Positions 8,079-15,759 of a stretch of DNA of 30,898 nt are shown here, piece after piece. The DNA lies in assembly GCA_016926695.1 (NCBI GenBank), contig JAFGOB010000020.1, positions 1 through 30,898 on the forward strand, read 5' to 3'. This stretch comes from Dehalococcoidales bacterium. GTDB lineage: Bacteria > Chloroflexota > Dehalococcoidia > Dehalococcoidales > UBA3254. Below the pieces are notes generated by a model. It saw only the letters and a list, made by a program, of their open reading frames with translations. It did no database searches and was not told the origin of the DNA. Within the stretch, counting starts at the first letter, position 1. Each line of letters starts with the position of its first letter. Position numbers and translations under genes: made by a program.

Positions 8079-9014
8079 TCACCTCGCCAGATTTTCCAGT
8101 TCGGCCAGATTACCGACATTAAGTGTTTTCATATCCTTGTTTATACGTTTCATAAGACCGGTTAAAACATTTCCCGGTCCTATCTCGATAAAGCGGGAAA
8201 TACCCTGATCGATCATATACTGCATGGAATCCTGCCAGCGTACCCCGTTGCAGAGTTGACGGGTCAGCTCTTCTTTTACCCCCGCGCTGTCTATCAGCGG
8301 CAGCGCCGAGGTATTGGCGATAACCGGTATGAGGGGGTCATTGAAAGACATCTTTGAAATAACGGCAGACAGTCCCTCAACCGCGGGCTGCATCAGGGGG
8401 GAATGAAAAGCCCCGCTGACCTGGAGAGGTAAAGCACGCGCCGCGCCCCCGGCTTTGGCTGCTTCAATAGCTTTTTCGATATTTTCCCTGGCGCCGCTGA
8501 CCACCACTTGTCCGGGACAATTGATATTGGCCAGCCATGTGCCCGTTTCCCGGCAGATAGCTGCCACATCCTTCTCCGCCATTCCCAGTATAGCTGCCAT
8601 TGCACCCGGCGAACTCTGCCCGGCCTCGTGCATCAAACGACCCCTTTCGCGGGCAAGAAAGACGGCAGAGCGGAAGTCAAGTACACCCGCCAGCACCAGT
8701 GCGCTATATTCACCCAGGCTGTGACCGGCCAGTAAAGCAGGGGTGATTATTTTATCTTCACCTATCCTGGAAAGCGCCGCCCTGTAGCAGGCTATGCTCA
8801 TGGTGACCAGGGCCGGCTGAGCGTTGTAAGTCTGGCGCAGGTCATCTTCCGGACCTTCAAAACAAAGCCGGGACAGAGGGAAATCAAGCACCCTGTCCGC
8901 CTCTTCAAAAACCTCCCTGGCAGCAGTAACATTCTCGAAAAGGTCGCGCCCCATGCCTGTTTTCTGGGACCCCTGACCGGGGAAAATAAATGCTGTCTTC
9001 AAGGCCTCTGCCAT
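8079..9014 (-). CDS. fabD: malonyl-CoA:ACP transacylase FabD
   Basis: FabD loads malonyl groups from CoA onto ACP. The 311-residue protein opens with FIFPGQGSQ and has the nucleophile elbow GHSLGE with catalytic S99. The catalytic His is in GAFHSPLM (H204), and the late segment EIGPGNVLTGL is characteristic. The ATG is preceded by GGAGTG with a short spacer. It overlaps fabG. The adjacent upstream gene is rpmF, 209 bases away across a strong hairpin. plsX and fabH, often found in such clusters, are absent here. Confidence 0.96.
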   Translation of the reverse strand: MAEALKTAFIFPGQGSQKTGMGRDLFENVTAAREVFEEADRVLDFPLSRLCFEGPEDDLRQTYNAQPALVTMSIACYRAALSRIGEDKIITPALLAGHSLGEYSALVLAGVLDFRSAVFLARERGRLMHEAGQSSPGAMAAILGMAEKDVAAICRETGTWLANINCPGQVVVSGARENIEKAIEAAKAGGAARALPLQVSGAFHSPLMQPAVEGLSAVISKMSFNDPLIPVIANTSALPLIDSAGVKEELTRQLCNGVRWQDSMQYMIDQGISRFIEIGPGNVLTGLMKRINKDMKTLNVGNLAELENLAR

Positions 9015-9115
9015 ATTTCACTCCGTTTGATCACTCTCGGCCTCCGGATTTACCGGGATGTTTTACCGGAAAAATCCGGACGTACTGTCTCTTTTTACAG
9101 ATTAAAACAACACCA

Positions 9116-9145
9116 GAAACGGCTGAAATGTATTTCAGCCGTTTC
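9116..9145. terminator. perfect 13-bp hairpin between rpmF and fabD
   Basis: GAAACGGCTGAAA (9116-9128) and TTTCAGCCGTTTC (9133-9145) pair perfectly around a TGTA loop. In the minus direction of transcription the stem is followed by a T/G-rich tail (TGGTGTTGTTTT), so it could terminate or attenuate yceD-rpmF transcription ahead of fabD. The plus strand has the better T-run, but no plus-strand gene needs terminating here. Confidence 0.65.
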
Positions 9146-9223
9146 ACATTTTTTTACTTTTCCGGTTGGTTCATAAATATGAGCCTTCAACCTGAAACCC
9201 CGTCCATTTTTGCCAAAAGCTGA

Positions 9224-9424
9224 TTAGGTGGTCTTCTTTTTGGGAGTGGAGACCTTAATAGCCTCTCTCCCGCTGTAGTTACCGCAATTCGGACAGGCAT
9301 GATGTGATAGCTTGGCGCTGTGACACTGCGGACAGGTATCCATGGGAGGCTTCTCCATCTTAATATGACCGCGTCTTTCTCTCTGACGTGATTTCGCATA
9401 TTTCCGTTTAGTTAAGGCCGCCAT
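9224..9424 (-). CDS. rpmF: 50S ribosomal protein L32 (bL32)
   Basis: bL32 is a small late-assembling large-subunit protein. This 66-residue copy has the basic N-terminus (MAALTKRKYAKSRQRERRGH) and a CxxC...CxxC zinc ribbon in CPQCHSAKLSHHACPNCG, so it is the zinc-binding form. It ends with the basic tail STPKKKTT. It follows yceD by 16 bases, the conserved bacterial arrangement. The shadow frame at 9187-9399 is not coding. Confidence 0.95.
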   Translation of the reverse strand: MAALTKRKYAKSRQRERRGHIKMEKPPMDTCPQCHSAKLSHHACPNCGNYSGREAIKVSTPKKKTT

Positions 9425-9440
9425 TTTTACTCCGTTTCCT

Positions 9441-9974
9441 TTATTTTTTCTTATTCTTACCAGTTGATGAAAGCTGGACCAGCCTGGCCCAGCGCGGGTC
9501 TATGGTTTCTTTAGGGCAATCACAGGGACCTTCATTGAGGTCCTTGCCGCATTGCTGACATAAACCGGCACAGTCCTGCCGACATAGGGGTTTCATCGGA
9601 ACGGCCAGTAAGGTATTTTGCCGGATTGCTTCTCTCAGGTCAAGTATATGATGCTCATCAATCGAAAAACTGCCCGTTTCATCCGGTAATTCAAGGGGAT
9701 TTCCGGTATTTACGTCTATCACGGGAAAATATTCTTCTTCTACTGTTACGGTCAGCGGGAAGATAAAGGTCCTTAAACAGCGGCTGCATTCTACAGGAAT
9801 TCCCGTTTTGAAATTACCCTGGGCCAGAATGCCCCGGTGCGTACGGGTAAGCTTGACAGATCCCTTTATCACGATTTTAAGACCGCTTCCCAGTACGTCC
9901 GCTATTTCATCAATCTCATACTCCCGTATATTGCCAATAAGTGCTTTTAGTTGTTGGGACACATTGATTTCCAT
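9441..9974 (-). CDS. yceD: YceD/DUF177 large-subunit rRNA accumulation protein
   Basis: YceD-family proteins are needed for normal 23S rRNA levels and are nearly always encoded next to rpmF, as here. The 177-residue protein shows the family's cysteine signatures: CSRCLRTF in the middle, then CRQDCAGLCQQCGKDL and a CDCP segment near the C-terminus. It ends with a basic tail. ATG at 9974 is preferred because GGAGGG lies four to five bases upstream, inside the alternative longer reading frame that would start at 9986. The promoter is probably the perfect TATAAT at 10004-10009. Confidence 0.9.
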   Translation of the reverse strand: MEINVSQQLKALIGNIREYEIDEIADVLGSGLKIVIKGSVKLTRTHRGILAQGNFKTGIPVECSRCLRTFIFPLTVTVEEEYFPVIDVNTGNPLELPDETGSFSIDEHHILDLREAIRQNTLLAVPMKPLCRQDCAGLCQQCGKDLNEGPCDCPKETIDPRWARLVQLSSTGKNKKK

Positions 9975-10003
9975 ATGTCCCTCCATATACCGATATTCAA
10001 ATA

Positions 10004-10009
10004 ATTATA
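10004..10009 (-). promoter_or_regulatory. -10 box of the yceD-rpmF operon
   Basis: A perfect TATAAT on the minus strand lies 30 bases before the yceD ATG. TTGCAT lies 18 bases upstream of it as a weak -35. The predicted leader is about 23 bases. Confidence 0.5.
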
Positions 10010-10068
10010 CCTGTTACAGGCCGTTATATGCAAGGCGAAGAAGAAATGAAAGCACCTGTTCCACCAAA

Positions 10069-12201
10069 TCAGCCATTCAACCTGTCTTTACGCTGGTGGT
10101 AAAAGATCAGCTCATTGACAGCCTGGGCTGCTTTATCCACGCTTGGAAAGAAGGGCACTTTCTCTTCAATCAGCCGTTTCCTCAAATGAGCGACCTCCTT
10201 CCAGAACCAGTGGCCCATATCCGGGGTGCTCAGGGGACGTTCGCTGAAAATGGTAAAGAATGGCTTCGGACTTTCTTTAAACAGCTTTATGTACCCTTCA
10301 ACGTTGGTGGAAATCCAGTCAACGAAAGTCTGCTGGTTGTAAGGATGATCGTCAGCAGCGATATTGGCGCATATAAAATCATATTCAGGTCGTTTGGCCA
10401 TCTCCAGCAGAAGGGCCGGGACCGTAAAGGCATCGCCAGGAACGCTTATGGAGCGGTCAGCCGGATTGTCCAGGCAGTCCCAGAGCATAGCTCCCCGCTT
10501 TCTGAACTCCTCACGCACTTCCCGGGGCAGGGGAACAACATCAAAACCGTATGAGTCCCACTCATCCACCGAGACGGTATTGCGACCACCGCCGCTTCCG
10601 CCGGTACCGATCCTGCGACCCCTGATGGGTGGAAGGAAAGAAAAGGCCACAGCAATATTCACCAGGTCGTCTATATCCCTGACCGGAATGCCTCCGGCCT
10701 GCCTAATGGCCGTATTCCAGACCATGGAAGAACCCGCCAGAGAGGCTGTATGAGACATGGTTGCCCTTGCCCCAGCCTTGCTCAGTCCTCCTTTGCATAC
10801 GATAAACGGTTTTCTGGCCGAGGTTTTTTTTACCAGATCAAGAAAGTCCCTGCCGTTTCCTCTCAATCCCTCGATAAAGGCCATGATAACCTTCGTCTGC
10901 GGGTCATTACACAGGTATTCGAGCAGGTCCATCTCATTGATATCTATGGCATTTCCATAGCTTACAAGCTTGGAGAACCTCAGACCGCGCAGGGCTCCGT
11001 AGCGCGCTATGTCCGTGGAAGACCCGCCGCTCTGGATAAGCGCGCCAACCTGACCTGGCTCTTTAAGGAAATCGGTACAGAAACTGAAACCGGACTCCGG
11101 GCAATAAACGCCCATACAGTTGGGACCCAGCAGACGGATGCCGTATTCCCTGACCTTCTCTCTGATGGTAGCTTCGAGCTTCTTCGCCTCCGCCCTGCCG
11201 GTCTCAGCACCCCGGGCCGCGAAGGCATGTATGGACCTGACGTTCTTCTTCACGCAGATGTCCAGAAAGGCCGGCATGCGCTCCAGGTCAATGCAGTATA
11301 TAACATGGTCCACCGTTCCCGGGATATCTTCTATTGAAGTATAAGCCTTGATCCCCATCACTTCCGCGTTTTTCAGACTTAGCGGATAAATTTTTCCCTT
11401 GTAGCCGAAGTTGATCAGGTGCTGCATAAAATCGTAACCGGCGGAAGCCGGGTTGTTGGAAGCCCCGGCTACCGCCACCGACCGGGGATAGAACAGAAAG
11501 TCCAGGTCGCCTGATACCGGACGTTTTTTCACTTCTATAGCCACATCCGGTGAGACTTCCACATTTATGCGTGCATCCACCGCTATTGCCCCGTCAGGAT
11601 AGGCAATGACGGGATTGAGGTCCAGCTCGGTTATTTGAGGGTTTGTTTCGATGAAGCGAGATACCTTGACCAGCATATCTTCAAGGGCACTCAGGTCCAC
11701 CCCCGGCTGCCCGCGAAAACCGGTCAGTATCTTGCGACCCTTTATTTCCTCTATCATCTCCCCGGCATCCCGCCGGTCCACCGGAGTGACCCTGAAAGAA
11801 ACGTCTTTCAGCAACTCCACGAAGATGCCGCCCAGGCCGAACATCAGGGTAGCCCCGAACTGGCTGTCCTTGACCATGCCTATAATCATTTCCGTGCCGA
11901 AAGGAGCCATCTTCTGGACAGCGACGCCCTGGATTTTTGCCTGCGGAAATTTTGCTGTCACGGAACTAATGATCTCATCGTAGGCATTTCCCACCTGCTG
12001 TTCCGTTTCCAGTCCAAGCTTGACTCCACCGGCATCGCTTTTATGAACAACATCCGGAGAGACGATCTTGAGAACAACCGGGTACCCCAGCGTTTTACTG
12101 AGGTCCGCCGCCTCATTTCTCGAGGTTGCCAGACGCGTATCGGTAACACTTATGCCCGCAGCTTTCAGCATCTGCTTGGCTTCAACTTCATTCAGAAACA
12201 T
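10069..12201 (-). CDS. ADP-forming acyl-CoA synthetase, beta-alpha fusion
   Basis: These enzymes convert acyl-CoA + ADP + phosphate to acid + CoA + ATP (or the reverse), an energy-saving step in anaerobes. The domain order is inverted relative to the common alpha-beta chain. An ATP-grasp domain comes first (NEVEAKQMLKAAGI, KIVSPDVVHKSDAGGVKLGL, LDLNPVIAYPDG to about residue 225). A CoA-binding Rossmann domain follows (FYPRSVAVAGASNNP), then two succinyl-CoA-ligase-like domains with the phospho-His site SHTASLAG near residue 484. The length is 710 residues from ATG 12201, which has AGGTGG four bases upstream; ATG at 12213 is the alternative. It is transcribed away from the CoA-transferase pair. 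The acyl substrate cannot be told from sequence. Confidence 0.92.
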   Translation of the reverse strand: MFLNEVEAKQMLKAAGISVTDTRLATSRNEAADLSKTLGYPVVLKIVSPDVVHKSDAGGVKLGLETEQQVGNAYDEIISSVTAKFPQAKIQGVAVQKMAPFGTEMIIGMVKDSQFGATLMFGLGGIFVELLKDVSFRVTPVDRRDAGEMIEEIKGRKILTGFRGQPGVDLSALEDMLVKVSRFIETNPQITELDLNPVIAYPDGAIAVDARINVEVSPDVAIEVKKRPVSGDLDFLFYPRSVAVAGASNNPASAGYDFMQHLINFGYKGKIYPLSLKNAEVMGIKAYTSIEDIPGTVDHVIYCIDLERMPAFLDICVKKNVRSIHAFAARGAETGRAEAKKLEATIREKVREYGIRLLGPNCMGVYCPESGFSFCTDFLKEPGQVGALIQSGGSSTDIARYGALRGLRFSKLVSYGNAIDINEMDLLEYLCNDPQTKVIMAFIEGLRGNGRDFLDLVKKTSARKPFIVCKGGLSKAGARATMSHTASLAGSSMVWNTAIRQAGGIPVRDIDDLVNIAVAFSFLPPIRGRRIGTGGSGGGRNTVSVDEWDSYGFDVVPLPREVREEFRKRGAMLWDCLDNPADRSISVPGDAFTVPALLLEMAKRPEYDFICANIAADDHPYNQQTFVDWISTNVEGYIKLFKESPKPFFTIFSERPLSTPDMGHWFWKEVAHLRKRLIEEKVPFFPSVDKAAQAVNELIFYHQRKDRLNG

Positions 12202-12297
12202 TTCCCACCTCATCTCTGACCGGAGCGGGTAATAGAAGATTTCACTGCCGGTATTTTTTTATTGTTAGATTGTTAAAAAAGCCTGTTGGAAACCATC

Positions 12298-12367
12298 AAG
12301 AGACTCTCACGCCGGGCTAAGCCCTCCTCAGGGTGGACTGCATATGGTGCTTTTTCAGCAGTCTCTT
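12298..12367. repeat. 70-base branched palindromic element
   Basis: The outer stem AAGAGACT (12298-12305) / AGTCTCTT (12360-12367) encloses GGGC-TAA-GCCC (12314-12324), the overlapping alternative CCCT-CCTC-AGGG (12322-12333), and GACTGC / GCAGTC, which competes with the outer stem. On the minus strand it would lie in the 5' leader of the acyl-CoA synthetase mRNA. It could be a regulatory RNA or a copy of a dispersed palindromic repeat. Confidence 0.5.
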
Positions 12368-12511
12368 TATCGGTAATCCTGTGCGGATGACAACCTAAAT
12401 TATACAATAATATACCACCCGCCGTATTTATCGTTTCAGGTCAACGTATAAGATAATAGCCGGATAATATTCACGACGGTATCCCGTACAATGGCTTTGC
12501 CGGTATATCGT

Positions 12512-12541
12512 TTGACATACCCCCGAATAATATGTTATCTT
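12512..12541 (+). promoter_or_regulatory. promoter of the CoA-transferase operon
   Basis: A perfect -35 TTGACA (12512-12517) is followed after 18 bases by TATCTT (12536-12541), which is preceded by TGT as an extended -10. Transcription would start near 12548 and leave a leader of about 345 bases before the ATG at 12893. Confidence 0.55.
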
Positions 12542-12578
12542 GGCATTGAAATAGCGACTCCCGCCAAATTCCGTTTAC

Positions 12579-12862
12579 GCTCTTTTTGCCTGTGGATTAC
12601 CTGAACATCACCGGGCAACGGTGAAAACTTCCGGAGAGAAAACCTTGAAGTTATCCTGTAAAAGAGCTGATAGGCAAAAACAGGCTCTTTTTGTCTGTAT
12701 AGTCAATCAAGATAATGCCGGATATAATGCAGTTAATTGCCGCAGGGATTCCGAATTTTCTTCAATTCCGCCATTTCAGCCGTACATAGTGTATCCATTC
12801 CATGATTTCTCATTTAAGAATGGCATTTTTGCCTGAATAAATGTTATGTCAATTTCAGGCAA
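12579..12862 (+). promoter_or_regulatory. structured 5' leader of the CoA-transferase operon
   Basis: The leader contains TCACCG / CGGTGA (12608-12624), a terminator-like hairpin AAAAGAGC (12660-12667) / GCTCTTTT (12684-12691), and TTGCCTGAA (12829-12837) / TTCAGGCAA (12854-12862) followed by TTTTATATT. An upstream segment GCTCTTTTTGCCT (12579-12591) can pair with AAAAGAGC or with AGGCAAAAA (12672-12680), competing with the terminator-like stem. This is the pattern of an attenuator. It matches no riboswitch class I recognise. Confidence 0.4.
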
Positions 12863-12892
12863 TTTTATATTAATTCGATATAGGAAGAAGAC

Positions 12893-14161
12893 ATGGTAAA
12901 CGAACAAGAAAAACAAGCACTATTACCACCAATCAGGATTCTGGACCTCACCGAAGGCGGATGTATGCTGGGTGGGAGGCTGATGGGCGACCTGGGAGCA
13001 GATGTTATTAAGATAGAGCCCCCGTGCGGAAGCCCCTCACGCATCTGGCCTTTCTATGGGAACGAGGCGTCACCGGAGAAGAGCATCTTCTGGTACGCCT
13101 ACAACACCAACAAAAGGGGGGTCACCCTGGATCTCCGCAAAGCGGAAGGCCGGGAGATCTTCAAGAAAATGGTGAAAACGGCCGACATCGTGATGGAATC
13201 ATACCAGCCGGGTTATATGAGCGGCCTGGGACTGGGATATGAAGACCTGTGCCGCGTAAAACCGGATATTATTTATACCGCCGTTACACCCTTCGGTCAG
13301 AGCGGCCCTAAAGCCCGTTATGCGGCCAGCGATCTGACAGTCTGGGCCAGCGGCGCTTACCTGAACGCCTGCGGCGATCCCGACCGCGCACCGGTCTGGA
13401 TTACCATCCCTCAGACCTGCTTCTTCGGCGGGACAGAATGCGCCATAGGGTCTCTGACAGCCTACACTTACCTGCTGGATACGGGGGAGGGACAATTCGT
13501 AGATGTCTCCATGCAGGAATCGGCAGTATCTCCCAACATGAACGTACTCCAGATGTGGGATGTGAACCACCTGGAATTCAAACGAGTAGGCTCAGCCTCT
13601 TACGTGGCCGCCACCAATGTAAGACAACCCATATATTTCAGGTGTAAAGACGGTTATGTGATGATACTGGCCCTGGGCGGAAATGACCCCTATGCCTCTT
13701 CCTCGGAAAGGCTGGTGGAGTGGATGACTGAAGAAGGTATGGCACCCGAATGGCTGCAAACAATGGACTGGTGGACAGACTATAACGCCTCAACCCTCAA
13801 ACAGGAGCTGGCCAATAAAGTGGGGGAGGCGATAGAAAATTTCACATTGACCAAGACCAACGCGGAGCTGTACGAGAAAGGCGCTTTTGAAAGAAAGATG
13901 CTGGTTGCTCCCGTGGCAAGCGCTAAAGACATCAGTGAAGATATTCAGTTGGAGGCCCGCCACTACTGGACCGAACTATACCATCCTGAGCTGGGAAAGA
14001 ATGTTCCGTACGGGGGGGCTTATATCAAGCTGAGTGAGAATCCCATCTTCAACAGGATGCGCGCTCCAACCATAGGAGAACACAACCGCGATATCTACGC
14101 GGGCGAACTGGGAATGAATGAAAGCGATCTCCAGGCCCTGAAAGACAAGGGAATAATTTAA
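12893..14161 (+). CDS. class III CoA-transferase (CaiB/BaiF), catalytic Asp replaced by Cys
   Basis: Class III CoA-transferases move CoA between carboxylic acids through an aspartyl-CoA intermediate. This 422-residue member has the family landmarks: LDLTEGGCMLGGRLMGDLGADVIKIE, the NTNKRGVTLDL segment, and DTGEGQFVDVSMQESA. At the position of the family's catalytic Asp, 12 to 17 residues after a GDPDRAP-type turn, the sequence reads PQTCFFGG with C176. The downstream partner keeps Asp. This suggests the two proteins form a heteromer in which this subunit is structural or has changed chemistry, as can occur in paralogous-subunit enzymes such as BbsEF-type transferases. AGGAAGA precedes the ATG. 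A long structured leader lies upstream. Confidence 0.9.
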   Translation: MVNEQEKQALLPPIRILDLTEGGCMLGGRLMGDLGADVIKIEPPCGSPSRIWPFYGNEASPEKSIFWYAYNTNKRGVTLDLRKAEGREIFKKMVKTADIVMESYQPGYMSGLGLGYEDLCRVKPDIIYTAVTPFGQSGPKARYAASDLTVWASGAYLNACGDPDRAPVWITIPQTCFFGGTECAIGSLTAYTYLLDTGEGQFVDVSMQESAVSPNMNVLQMWDVNHLEFKRVGSASYVAATNVRQPIYFRCKDGYVMILALGGNDPYASSSERLVEWMTEEGMAPEWLQTMDWWTDYNASTLKQELANKVGEAIENFTLTKTNAELYEKGAFERKMLVAPVASAKDISEDIQLEARHYWTELYHPELGKNVPYGGAYIKLSENPIFNRMRAPTIGEHNRDIYAGELGMNESDLQALKDKGII

Positions 14162-14176
14162 ACAGGACTAAAGACG

Positions 14177-15430
14177 ATGGATAAAAGAAAAGTATTTGAA
14201 GGAATCAAGATAGCAGAGTTTGCCTGGGTGGTGGTGGGGCCATCCAGCTCACGCTACATGGGTGACCACGGGGCGACCATAGTAAAGATAGAGTCACATA
14301 AACGGCTGGATACCAACCGCATCAATGGGCCGTTTGTCGATAATAATCCCACCCCTGAGAGCAGCATGTTCTACGGAAGACACAATCCCAACAAGTACTG
14401 CGTCACAATCGATTTACAGAATCCCAGCGGCAGAGAGCTGGCCTGGAAATTAATCAAATGGGCTGACATCATGACGGAATCTTTTTCTCCCGGCACCATG
14501 GAAAAGTGGGGGCTGGGCTATGAGGACGTACGCAAAGTAAGGCCCGATATCATTTACCTGAGCTCTAGCATGCAGGGGAGGGGAGGTCCTCACTCCAGCT
14601 ATGCCGGATACGGCCAGAATGCCGCCAATTTCAGCGGATACAGCGAGGTCAGCGGCTGGCCTGACAGGATGCCTTCAGCTCCCTACGGCGCTATTACCGA
14701 CTATGTCTGTGCGCGCCTGGCCGCTTTTACCATGATGGCAGCACTCATCAACAGGCGTAAAACCGGTAAAGGACAGTATATTGAGCAGTCCCAGTTTGAA
14801 TCATCCCTGCATTTTCTCATGCCCGCGATCATGGACTACCAGATCAACGGCAATATCATGCACCGGAACGGCAACAGGCTCCCTACAGCGGCCCCGCACG
14901 GGGTTTACCCCAGCCTGGGCGACGATCGATGGATAGCCCTCAGCGTCATGGACGAGGACCAGTGGCAGGCCTTTTGCAAGGTTACCGGCAAGGCTGAACT
15001 GGCTTCCCGGCAGGAATACTCCACCCTGGCGGAGCGTAAGAAAAATGAGGACAGCCTGGATAAAATTGTATCCGAGTGGACTGTCGGGTATTCACCGGCC
15101 GATGCCCAGGATATGCTTCAAAAAGCCGGTATTCCGTCCCACATGGTCTCCCGTCCGTCGGACATATACGCGGACGAGCAACTGGCAGCCAGAAAATATT
15201 TTACCACCCTTGAGCAGCCAGCCATGGGCAAGCAGAAATACGAACCCCAGAGCTGTTTCATCCTCTCCAAAACGCCGCGCGAGCAGTTAAGGCCGTCTCC
15301 CATGGTCGGAGAGCACAATGAGTACGTTTTCAAAGAGCTGCTGGGAATGAGCGATGATGAAATCGCCGAACATATTATCGACGGTAGCATCACCACCGAA
15401 ATGGTGGGGAAGATGGTTACCTCTTTCTAA
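14177..15430 (+). CDS. class III CoA-transferase (CaiB/BaiF), catalytic Asp present
   Basis: This 417-residue paralogue of the upstream gene starts 15 bases after its stop and is surely co-transcribed. It shows IAEFAWVVVGPSSSRYMGDHGATIVKIES, the HNPNKYCVTIDLQNPSGRELAWKLI region split by the usual loop, GLGYEDVRKVRPDIIYLS and KTGKGQYIEQSQFES. The expected catalytic residue is D175 in GAITDYVCARLAA, so this subunit should be able to form the aspartyl-CoA intermediate. The ribosome-binding site is weak (AGGAC), consistent with coupling to the preceding gene. The operon ends at a strong terminator (15464-15492). Donor and acceptor acids are unknown. Confidence 0.92.
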   Translation: MDKRKVFEGIKIAEFAWVVVGPSSSRYMGDHGATIVKIESHKRLDTNRINGPFVDNNPTPESSMFYGRHNPNKYCVTIDLQNPSGRELAWKLIKWADIMTESFSPGTMEKWGLGYEDVRKVRPDIIYLSSSMQGRGGPHSSYAGYGQNAANFSGYSEVSGWPDRMPSAPYGAITDYVCARLAAFTMMAALINRRKTGKGQYIEQSQFESSLHFLMPAIMDYQINGNIMHRNGNRLPTAAPHGVYPSLGDDRWIALSVMDEDQWQAFCKVTGKAELASRQEYSTLAERKKNEDSLDKIVSEWTVGYSPADAQDMLQKAGIPSHMVSRPSDIYADEQLAARKYFTTLEQPAMGKQKYEPQSCFILSKTPREQLRPSPMVGEHNEYVFKELLGMSDDEIAEHIIDGSITTEMVGKMVTSF

Positions 15431-15463
15431 ATCACCCGGGCTCATTCTGTTATTCATGTACGT

Positions 15464-15497
15464 TAACCCCCTCCCGTTTGCGGAGGGGGTTATTTTT
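15464..15497 (+). terminator. strong intrinsic terminator of the CoA-transferase operon
   Basis: TAACCCCCTCC (15464-15474) and GGAGGGGGTTA (15482-15492) form a perfect 11-bp stem around a seven-base loop, followed directly by TTTTTC. It lies 34 bases after the stop codon at 15430. Confidence 0.92.
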
Positions 15498-15519
15498 CAG
15501 CGGGTGTCCCCGTACCAAC

Positions 15520-15579
15520 AAAATCCATCTTCCGTCTTACCTCGTGTCAACAAAAGGTCACGGGGAAAAAAGCCGGTTG
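15520..15579 (+). repeat. structured dispersed repeat, copy 2
   Basis: The left flank AAAATCCATCTTCCGTCTT matches copy 1 (5558-5576) at 18 of 19 bases, and the right flank AAGCCGGTTG matches at 10 of 10. The outer CCGtCTT / AAGcCGG stem is preserved. The apical stem is different: CCTCGTG (15540-15546) / CACGGGG (15559-15565). Stem pairing is kept while its bases changed. Confidence 0.7.
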
Positions 15580-15759
15580 TAATATACAGCCCGGCGATCA
15601 ATGTTTCTCTAACAAGCGGGCAATACACTGTAATACTTCGCCTGATTTGACGTACAATTAATTGAATGCCACTTAAAGGGAATATTTATGAAAAAACCAA
15701 GGCAACGATTATGATAGCCAACCGCTCAACAAGCGGAGAACTCGGATGGAGGTGCCGGT

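Larger units (their letters stand above)
12202..12892. other. divergent intergenic region rich in hairpins
   Basis: About 690 bases separate the acyl-CoA synthetase and CoA-transferase starts. From left to right it holds a candidate leader for the minus gene, a structured element (12298-12367), AT-rich possible -10 boxes for the minus gene (TGTATAAT around 12397-12410), a plus-strand promoter (12512-12541) and a ~345-base plus leader with three hairpins. A 71-codon frame at 12621-12836 has no protein-like character. No tRNA is visible. Confidence 0.7.
15431..15759. other. intergenic region between CoA-transferase and lipoprotein genes
   Basis: About 330 bases hold the terminator at 15464-15497 and structured repeat copy 2. 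An eight-codon frame starts at 15688 (MKKPRQRL), with AAGGGA upstream, just before the lipoprotein. It may be a chance frame or a tiny leader peptide. No other gene is visible. Confidence 0.6.

Noticed and set aside
12331..12343. AGGGTGGACTGC resembling a T-box motif (AGGGTGGNACCGCG)
   Set aside because: The match is partial, the remaining T-box elements (specifier stem, antiterminator) are missing and it is far from a plausible plus-strand target gene.
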